A stretch of DNA of 5,391 bases from Hyphomicrobiales bacterium (lineage in GTDB: Bacteria; Pseudomonadota; Alphaproteobacteria; Rhizobiales; Beijerinckiaceae). The translations under genes were made by a program, and so were the position numbers. Of the stretch, positions 1-4,215 are shown in pieces; the first letter of the stretch is position 1; each line of letters opens with the position of its first letter. The notes beneath the pieces were generated by a model, which saw nothing but the letters and a program-made list of their open reading frames with translations, did not search any database and was not told the origin of the DNA. The stretch covers positions 1-5,391 of the forward strand of contig JAATEW010000060.1 of assembly GCA_015655535.1 (NCBI GenBank). The letters are read 5' to 3'.

Positions 1-810
1 ACTGCCGCGAACGCCGACGATGCAGCAGGAGCGGTCGGCATATTCGCCGGCGAGATTGGACGCGACTTCGGTGAAGCTGCCGTCCTTCAGCCAAAGATAA
101 GTGTTTGGATCGGAATTGGCGAGCGCATGGGCTTCGCCCTTTTCGACCGCGACGCGCAACAGCGGGCCGGGGAAGATCTTGAAGTCCACGTCCTTGTCGG
201 GATCGAGACCTTCTTTCTTCAGAAGGATCGAGAAGAAGTGCTTTTCCGGCGCGTTCATGTCGGAGACGGCGATCGTCTTGCCCTTGAGGCCTTTGAGACT
301 GCTGATGCCGGCGGAGGCTGGCGCAAGAAGACGCAGGCAGCCGCCATGGCCGCCCGCGACGATCTTCACGTCGAAGCCCTGTTCGAGCGGCTTCAGCCAA
401 CGTAGGGCCATGCCGATCGCGGCGTCGGCCTTGCCGGTCGCTAGCGTCTCCAGCAATTGATCGGTCGAACCTGAATAATTGATGAGTTCGACGTCGAGAC
501 CGTTCTTCTCGAAGAAGCCCTTATCCTTCGCAACCGTCACGCCGACGAGGCAGGCGGCCGTCGCATTCCAGGCGAAGGTGATCTTCTTAAGGGGTCCGCT
601 CACGGTTGCGGCGCTTGTCTCGGCGCCCGTTTTGCAAATCGGCAGGTTGTCGAAATCGAGCGGCGCGCGCGGCGTCGCAAAGACGCGGCTCGCCGCGACG
701 CTGAGCGGCAAAGCCATCCCGAGCGCGCCGGCGCCGGCGATCAATCCGCGCCGCGACGGGCGCTTGGCATTTTTGGCTTTATCGGCTGCGATCTCATCAA
801 GAGGTTTCAT
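1..810 (-). CDS. ABC transporter substrate-binding protein, sulfonate/nitrate/taurine class, Tat-exported (3' end outside window)
   Basis: This is the periplasmic binding component of an ABC importer. The first 270 residues are present and the frame stays open at the left edge. The N-terminus is a Tat signal: S19-R20-R21-G-L-I, then a Gly/Ala-rich hydrophobic stretch (residues 24-40) and a likely cleavage site after V43-F-A45. The mature part resembles the NMT1/SsuA-like fold: KITFAWN strand (76-82), KDKGFFEKNGLDVELI (95-110), the ligand-loop YSGSTDQLLETLATGKADAA (112-131), and LKGLKGKTIAVS (172-183). Cysteines at 59, 87, 158 (GGHGGC), 262 and 263 are more than usual for SsuA-type proteins. 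The ATG at 810 is chosen because AAAGGA (824-819) lies 8 nt upstream. The gene follows the oxidoreductase gene by 31 nt and closes the visible part of that operon. The ligand cannot be read from sequence; an organosulfur anion is inferred from the neighbours. Nitrate, bicarbonate or another small molecule remain possible. Confidence 0.9.
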   Translation of the reverse strand, partial: MKPLDEIAADKAKNAKRPSRRGLIAGAGALGMALPLSVAASRVFATPRAPLDFDNLPICKTGAETSAATVSGPLKKITFAWNATAACLVGVTVAKDKGFFEKNGLDVELINYSGSTDQLLETLATGKADAAIGMALRWLKPLEQGFDVKIVAGGHGGCLRLLAPASAGISSLKGLKGKTIAVSDMNAPEKHFFSILLKKEGLDPDKDVDFKIFPGPLLRVAVEKGEAHALANSDPNTYLWLKDGSFTEVASNLAGEYADRSCCIVGVRGS

Positions 811-818
811 CTCATTTA

Positions 819-824
819 TCCTTT
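819..824 (-). promoter_or_regulatory. Ribosome binding site of the substrate-binding protein gene
   Basis: The minus strand reads AAAGGA followed by 8 nt and then the ATG at 810. It lies inside the 31-nt gap after the upstream stop codon. It fixes the start of the binding-protein gene and suggests strong independent initiation, fitting the excess of binding protein usually needed over other gene products. Confidence 0.75.
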
Positions 825-841
825 AATTCGTGAAATTGATT

Positions 842-1993
842 TCAAGCGGTCAAACCCAGAGCCGCGCGTCCGGCGCCGGTGAGAATGCTGTCGTTTTGCG
901 GGGAGTGAACGCGCGCGCAGAGCACGTCGCGGTAGTGACGCTGCAAAGGATTGTCGCGCGACAGGCCTGGATTGCCGGTGACTTCGATCGCCTTGGCGAC
1001 GGCTTCGATCGCATTGGCATTCACCGTGAACTTCATGAGGAAGCTCTCGCCGATCGTCGGAACAGCGCCGCGATCGGTGCGCGTGGTGATATCCTGCAAG
1101 AGCACGCGATTGGCGTAGAGCAGGGCCTCGATCGTGCCCAAGGCCTCCTGCATGCGCGGCAGTGTCGAAAGCGGCGCGCCGAGATTGGACGGTGCGCGGG
1201 TCTTCAGAAAATGAATGAGCCAGTCGCGCGCGGCCCGCGCGATGCCGTCATAGACCGTGGTGAAAAGCACCGTGAGCCAGACGGTTCCGGCAGGGTCCGG
1301 CGCGAGCCAGTCCTGCGGCGCGCGCAAATCGGCGGCATGGTCTTCCGGAATGAAGACATCGTCCAGGATGACGTCATGGCTGCCGCTCGCGCGCATGCCG
1401 AGATGATTCCAGGTCTCTTCGACGCGCACGCCTTTCGCGTCATGCGGAACGATGAAGCTGCCGGTGCGCGTCTGGTCCTCGGTCCGCGCCCAGACCGCGA
1501 GCCAACGCAGAGCCGGGATGCCGGTCGAATAGATTTTGCGGCCGGTAATGCGCCAGCCGCCATCGGCGCGGCGCGCGATGGTTGCTGGCATGCCGCCGCG
1601 AAACGGTGTGCCGAGATCGGGTTCGACGCGCAGCAGATTGCCGAGGCCTCCCTCGGTCACGGCTGAGCGGATAATCTTGTCGCGCAAGCTCTCGGGGCAG
1701 GTCGGGCTCGCCAGAATATGTTTCAGGAAAAGATATTGCTGCGCCAGTACGAGCGCGGTCGAAGGCTCGCCTTGCGCGATGCGGTTGATTGTGCGCTCTG
1801 CCTCCGTCAATCCGCCGCCGCGTCCGCCGAGTTCTTTTGGCACCGGCAGCGCCAGAAGCCCCGCTTGATGCAGGGCTTCGATATTTTCAAACGGAAAGGA
1901 CGCGTTTTCGTCATGCTCGGCGGCGCGGAGCGAGAAGCTCTGCGTCAGGGCCGAGATCACATGATCCGCATCGCTTTGGATGCCCATGAACAT
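842..1993 (-). CDS. Acyl-CoA dehydrogenase-fold flavoprotein, SfnB/DszC-like (probable flavin-dependent sulfur-acquisition monooxygenase)
   Basis: A complete 383-residue protein with the acyl-CoA dehydrogenase fold in the usual order. The N-terminal helical domain (about 8-110) includes ALHQAGLLALPVPKELGGRG (40-59). The middle beta domain has the GNLLRVEPDLGTP segment (118-130), GGWRITGRKIYSTG (145-158), and WNHLGMRASGSHDVILDDVF (195-214). The C-terminal helical domain ends in PLQRHYRDVLCARVHSPQN (349-367). The catalytic glutamate of true acyl-CoA dehydrogenases (the YEG..Q region near the C-terminus) is not visible; that region reads RVHSPQNDSIL, as in the DszC/SfnB branch, whose members use reduced flavin and oxygen. 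The ATG at 1993 has GGAG (2004-2001) 7 nt upstream; a second in-frame ATG at 1987 is less well placed. It starts 4 nt after the stop of the monooxygenase gene, so the two are co-transcribed and probably translationally coupled. The substrate is unknown; an organosulfur compound (sulfone, sulfonate or thioether) is inferred from family and context. Confidence 0.9.
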   Translation of the reverse strand: MFMGIQSDADHVISALTQSFSLRAAEHDENASFPFENIEALHQAGLLALPVPKELGGRGGGLTEAERTINRIAQGEPSTALVLAQQYLFLKHILASPTCPESLRDKIIRSAVTEGGLGNLLRVEPDLGTPFRGGMPATIARRADGGWRITGRKIYSTGIPALRWLAVWARTEDQTRTGSFIVPHDAKGVRVEETWNHLGMRASGSHDVILDDVFIPEDHAADLRAPQDWLAPDPAGTVWLTVLFTTVYDGIARAARDWLIHFLKTRAPSNLGAPLSTLPRMQEALGTIEALLYANRVLLQDITTRTDRGAVPTIGESFLMKFTVNANAIEAVAKAIEVTGNPGLSRDNPLQRHYRDVLCARVHSPQNDSILTGAGRAALGLTA

Positions 1994-1997
1994 CGCA

Positions 1998-3149
1998 TCA
2001 CTCCGCGGCGACTGTGCGATGACGTGCGCGTTCCGCGACGAGGGCCTTCACGCGCGGGATCAGATCGCGGCCATAGGCGAGCGTATCGTCCAGCGGATCG
2101 AAGCCGCGGATCAGGAAGGTCGTGATGCCGAGATCGTAATAATCGAGCATGGCATCGGCGACCTGATCGGGCGTACCGACGAGCGAGGTCGAATTGCCCT
2201 GCGCGCCGGTCAAACCTGCGAGCTCGGTCCAAAGCCGCTTGTCGAGCCTCGCGCCCTGCGCCGCCGCTTCGAGCAGGCGTTGCGAACCGCGGTTCTCGGG
2301 CTCGCCTTTGTTGCGTGCGAATTTGGTCTCGGGCAGCAGCGCCCGCGCGCGTTCGAGGATCGATTGCGCTTTGGCCCAGGCGGCCTCTTCCGTTTCGGCG
2401 AGAATCGGGCGCAGCGACAGGCTGAAGCGGATCTGCCGGCCGAAGCGCGCAGCTGAGGCGCGCACGCGCGCGATCGTCTCGCGCACCTGATCGAGCGTCT
2501 CGCCCCAGAGCGCATAGACATCGGCGTGCTCGCCCGCGACCTTGATCGCGGCATCGGACGAGCCGCCGAAATAGATCGTGGGATAGGGCTTTTGCAGGGG
2601 CTTCACCTGCGAGAAGGCCTGCTCGAAACGGTAATAGGTGCCATCGTGATCGAAGGGCTTTTCCTCCGTCCAGGCGCGGCGCAGGATGGAGAGATATTCA
2701 CCCGTGCGGTCATAGCGCTCGTCCTTGCCGATGAAGCTTCCGTCTTGGCGCAGCTCGGCATCGTCGCCGCCGCTGATCGCATGGAGCGCGACGCGCCCGC
2801 CCGTCAGGTGATCGAGCGTCGCGAACTGGCGGGCTGCCACGGTCGGCGCGGTGAAGCCCGTGCGATGCGCGATCATCAAGCTCAGGCGCTTTGTCACGAA
2901 AGCCGCGTAGGCGGCGATGATCAGGGCATCGGGGCTTGTCGCATAGAAGGGGATGAGCGCGCGGTCGAAGCCGGCGTCCTCATGCGCTTTTGCGAGCCGC
3001 TCGATATAGGGAATATCGACGACCGGTCCCTGCGGCGCATGGATTTCGGAGAAAAGCCGCGTCCAGAAAAAGCCGATGAATTCAAGAGCGGGCGCGGGAT
3101 CATGCGCCGCGCTCGCGAAAGGCGGGTTGCCGGTGGATATGCTGCTCAT
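1998..3149 (-). CDS. LLM-class flavin-dependent monooxygenase, SsuD (alkanesulfonate monooxygenase)-like
   Basis: A luciferase-like (beta/alpha)8-barrel enzyme of 383 residues with this start, close to the roughly 380 of E. coli SsuD. SsuD uses FMNH2 and O2 to cleave the C-S bond of alkanesulfonates, giving an aldehyde and sulfite. Family signatures are RTGFTAPTVAARQFATLDHL (96-115), GGRVALHAISGG (117-128), DERYDRTGEYL (143-153), KPYPTIYFGGSSDAA (187-201), the long insertion around 265-310, and TSLVGTPDQVADAM (321-334). By eye the SsuD catalytic positions are changed: Cys54 is Ser72, Arg226 is Ser245, His228 is Arg247, Arg297 is apparently Gly, and Tyr331 is Phe350. A related but different substrate is therefore likely. 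The ATG at 3149 is preferred because GAAGGG lies 4 nt upstream; in-frame TTG (3194) and GTG (3188) would add 13-15 residues but have no ribosome site. It is the first gene of the leftward operon. No flavin reductase (SsuE type) is in the window. Confidence 0.9.
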   Translation of the reverse strand: MSSISTGNPPFASAAHDPAPALEFIGFFWTRLFSEIHAPQGPVVDIPYIERLAKAHEDAGFDRALIPFYATSPDALIIAAYAAFVTKRLSLMIAHRTGFTAPTVAARQFATLDHLTGGRVALHAISGGDDAELRQDGSFIGKDERYDRTGEYLSILRRAWTEEKPFDHDGTYYRFEQAFSQVKPLQKPYPTIYFGGSSDAAIKVAGEHADVYALWGETLDQVRETIARVRASAARFGRQIRFSLSLRPILAETEEAAWAKAQSILERARALLPETKFARNKGEPENRGSQRLLEAAAQGARLDKRLWTELAGLTGAQGNSTSLVGTPDQVADAMLDYYDLGITTFLIRGFDPLDDTLAYGRDLIPRVKALVAERARHRTVAAE

Positions 3150-3153
3150 GAGA

Positions 3154-3159
3154 CCCTTC
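3154..3159 (-). promoter_or_regulatory. Ribosome binding site deciding the start of the SsuD-like gene
   Basis: The minus strand reads GAAGGG, then TCTC, then ATG at 3149. The spacing of 4 nt is short but acceptable. The competing upstream TTG (3194) and GTG (3188) have no purine-rich sequence in front, so the ATG is the better choice. Confidence 0.6.
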
Positions 3160-3221
3160 AGCTTTCGCGGCGGCGAGGCGTAGCTCACCGGCAAGGTGCC
3201 ACGGTTAGCGGAATGGTCAAT

Positions 3222-3235
3222 AAGAATTATATTCT
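3222..3235. promoter_or_regulatory. Putative operator, dyad copy 1 (leftward operon)
   Basis: The sequence AAGAATTATATTCT contains a perfect inverted repeat AGAAT-TAT-ATTCT (3223-3235). It covers a candidate TATAAT -10 element on the minus strand and sits 73 bp in front of the SsuD-like start codon. A second copy at 3302-3315 matches at 12 of 14 bases. An unknown dimeric regulator is inferred; the identity of that regulator cannot be read here. Confidence 0.4.
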
Positions 3236-3301
3236 ATATGAAGTATGCTTCCGGGGATAAAATGCGCCCATCGCGGACGGCGGGGAAATCCCCTTCGCTG
3301 G

Positions 3302-3315
3302 AAGAATAATTTTCT
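3302..3315. promoter_or_regulatory. Putative operator, dyad copy 2 (rightward operon)
   Basis: AAGAATAATTTTCT matches copy 1 at 12 of 14 positions and lies exactly 80 bp from it. It is embedded in a longer perfect inverted repeat GAAGAA-TAATT-TTCTTC (3301-3317). It ends 39 bp in front of the cysteine-rich gene's start codon, where a promoter for the rightward group would be expected. Confidence 0.4.
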
Positions 3316-3353
3316 TCAAAGTGCAGGGCTCATAAGAAAGAGTATTCGCTTAC

Positions 3354-3695
3354 ATGGGGGCAAAGAAGGAAGCGAATTTCCAATTCTTCCGTTCTCTTGA
3401 GGACATCGAGGCGATATGCGCGCAACGTCGTTGCTTCCGGTTGCGGCGGGCCGAGGCAAAGGTCTTCGCAAATCCGATTCGGGCGCAGGATGCCGGCGAG
3501 ATTTCGCAATGTCTGACCGCCTGCGCCAAATCCGACAAGCCGTGCCAGGATTGTTGCGTGCCGGCATCAGCCATCATCGTCACCGGCCGGGCATGTCTTG
3601 AGACCTGCCGCTTCACGGCGCGCGCGCCTGACCAGATGGTCAATCTCAAGGCCTGCATCGGCGCGTGTCTCGATCAAAACGCCGTCAGCCAATAG
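3354..3695 (+). CDS. Small cysteine-rich protein of unknown family
   Basis: A 113-residue protein that I do not recognise. It has 11 cysteines (22, 27, 53, 57, 64, 67, 68, 81, 85, 101, 105), nearly 10% of residues. They form C-x3-C pairs at 53/57, 81/85 and 101/105, plus C-x6-C-x2-C-C at 57-68. C-x3-C spacing puts both thiols on one helix face, as in helical metal- or cluster-binding proteins and the cysteine-rich DUF326 copper-storage bundles, but the spacing is not the standard DUF326 one. The N-terminal half is charged (basic stretch about 25-36) with no signal peptide or membrane segment, so a cytoplasmic protein is expected. Third codon positions are mostly G or C, supporting real coding over the minus-strand overlapping frames. 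The ATG at 3354 has only a weak purine-rich stretch (3334-3342) 11 nt upstream. It is the first gene rightward, 160 bp before the DUF971 gene. A role in metal, Fe-S or sulfur handling is inference from cysteines and neighbours. Confidence 0.7.
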   Translation: MGAKKEANFQFFRSLEDIEAICAQRRCFRLRRAEAKVFANPIRAQDAGEISQCLTACAKSDKPCQDCCVPASAIIVTGRACLETCRFTARAPDQMVNLKACIGACLDQNAVSQ

Positions 3696-3728
3696 GTCTT
3701 CGTAGCTTTACACGATTCAGATGCTTCG

Positions 3729-3784
3729 CGGCGGAGGCGGCCAAGCGTTTCCGATTTTTTAATCGAGCTCTGGCGCCGCCGCCG
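3729..3784 (+). other. Possible GC-rich RNA hairpin between the cysteine-rich and DUF971 genes
   Basis: Bases 3729-3742 can pair with 3772-3784. The stem has six pairs (3729-3734 with 3779-3784), an A-G mismatch (3735/3778), four pairs (3736-3739 with 3774-3777), one bulged G (3740) and two pairs (3741-3742 with 3772-3773). The 29-nt loop contains a small inner hairpin CGATT-TTTT-AATCG (3752-3765). No T-run follows, so it is not a standard terminator. The arms are simple GGC/GCC-rich sequence, so chance pairing in a GC-rich genome is quite possible. The rest of the 160-bp gap (3696-3855) shows nothing convincing apart from the ribosome site of the next gene. Confidence 0.25.
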
Positions 3785-3841
3785 GTGCTGCAACTAATTG
3801 CTGTTAAATTCCGTGGTTCCGGGTCAAATCCAAAGCCTGGA

Positions 3842-3846
3842 AAGGA
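3842..3846 (+). promoter_or_regulatory. Ribosome binding site of the DUF971 gene
   Basis: AAGGA lies 9 nt in front of the ATG at 3856, in a purine-rich GGAAAGGA context. It supports the ATG at 3856 as the start, and no other in-frame start with a better site is nearby. Confidence 0.65.
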
Positions 3847-3855
3847 CTAGCGATC

Positions 3856-4215
3856 ATGAATGATCTTCCACGTACGGCTGAGGCCGAAGCCATATTCGAT
3901 CGCGCTGCCATGCCGCAGGAAGTCGTTCTTACGGCCGATCGGCGGCATTTGCGGCTGGGATGGCGGACTGGCGAAACAATGGTACTGCTGGCCGAAGAGA
4001 TTAGGCTCGCCTGCCGCTGCGCTTGGTGCAGCCGGGCTCGCATCGACGGAACATTTGCCGAAAATTTTAAGGATGCCACGATCCAATCCCTCGAACCGAT
4101 CGGCGATTATGCTTTGAATATCGGTTTCACGGACGGTCATGCGCGCGGCGTCTTTCCTTGGACCTATCTGCGCGCGATCGGGTTTCTTTGCACGGGTGAC
4201 GGATCATCAGAATGA
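3856..4215 (+). CDS. DUF971 / gamma-butyrobetaine hydroxylase-like N-terminal domain protein
   Basis: A 119-residue single-domain protein. The pattern matches DUF971 (GBBH-like N-terminal domain): LRLGWRTGETMVLLAEEIRL (32-51), then C53-R-C55-A-W-C58, then YALNIGFTDGHARGVFPWTYLRAI (85-108). The C-x-C-x2-C plus the His of the DGH motif (His95) corresponds to the structural zinc site of human gamma-butyrobetaine hydroxylase's N-terminal domain (three Cys and one His). No catalytic dioxygenase domain follows, so it is not itself a hydroxylase. The domain also occurs as stand-alone bacterial proteins and fused to Mrp/ApbC-type Fe-S cluster carriers such as plant HCF101, so an accessory role in Fe-S or redox enzyme maturation is a reasonable inference. 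Its TGA overlaps the next gene's ATG (ATGA at 4212-4215), so translation is coupled to the AprA-like flavoprotein. This strongly suggests the two act together. The start is supported by AAGGA 9 nt upstream. Confidence 0.88.
   Translation: MNDLPRTAEAEAIFDRAAMPQEVVLTADRRHLRLGWRTGETMVLLAEEIRLACRCAWCSRARIDGTFAENFKDATIQSLEPIGDYALNIGFTDGHARGVFPWTYLRAIGFLCTGDGSSE

Larger units (their letters stand above)
3150..3353. promoter_or_regulatory. Divergent intergenic control region between the two gene groups
   Basis: This 204-bp non-coding stretch separates the leftward SsuD-like operon from the rightward cysteine-rich gene, so it must hold both promoters. It is clearly richer in A and T than the flanking genes, especially at 3218-3240 and 3301-3345. 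It contains two near-identical dyads (3222-3235 and 3302-3315), a smaller dyad GAAG-TATG-CTTC (3240-3251) and GGGGA-AA-TCCCC (3282-3293). A TATAAT hexamer on the minus strand (3231-3226) lies inside the first dyad and could be the -10 of the leftward operon, but the matching -35 position reads CCGGAA, far from TTGACA. An activator-dependent or repressible promoter is therefore plausible. No good -35/-10 pair is visible for the rightward gene. No regulator gene is in the window. Confidence 0.6.

Noticed and set aside
101..826. Several plus-strand frames (101-460, 127-405, 479-826)
   Set aside because: All are antisense shadows of the substrate-binding protein gene, which reads open from 810 to the left edge with a signal peptide and ribosome site.
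830..1666. 278-residue plus-strand open frame
   Set aside because: It lies wholly antisense to the SfnB/DszC-like gene, has no recognisable domain and is rich in Arg/Ala as expected for a shadow frame in GC-rich DNA.
3149..3194. Longer SsuD-like protein starting at TTG 3194
   Set aside because: There is no Shine-Dalgarno sequence before TTG 3194 or GTG 3188, while ATG 3149 has GAAGGG upstream and gives the usual family length.
3192..3202. Apparent sigma-54 promoter (TGGCAC with TTGC) on the minus strand
   Set aside because: The GG and GC elements are separated by only 6 bases instead of the required 10.
2526..3260. 244-residue plus-strand open frame
   Set aside because: It is antisense to the SsuD-like gene, whose family motifs are unmistakable, and it extends into the control region with no ribosome site.
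3282..3293. GGGGA-AA-TCCCC dyad as an operator
   Set aside because: It is single-copy, short, has a 2-base centre and is not related to the duplicated dyad, so it is only mentioned within the control region.
3316..3658. Minus-strand frames opposite the cysteine-rich gene
   Set aside because: They lack ribosome sites and domain signals. The plus frame has GC-rich third positions and patterned cysteines, so it is the better gene call, though this is the least certain gene in the window.
3752..3765. CGATT-TTTT-AATCG hairpin as a rho-independent terminator
   Set aside because: The stem is only 5 bp and AT-rich, and the T-run is in the loop rather than after the stem.
3665..3850. 61-residue basic plus-strand frame
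   Set aside because: It overlaps the end of the cysteine-rich gene, has no ribosome site, and covers GC-simple sequence that explains its composition.
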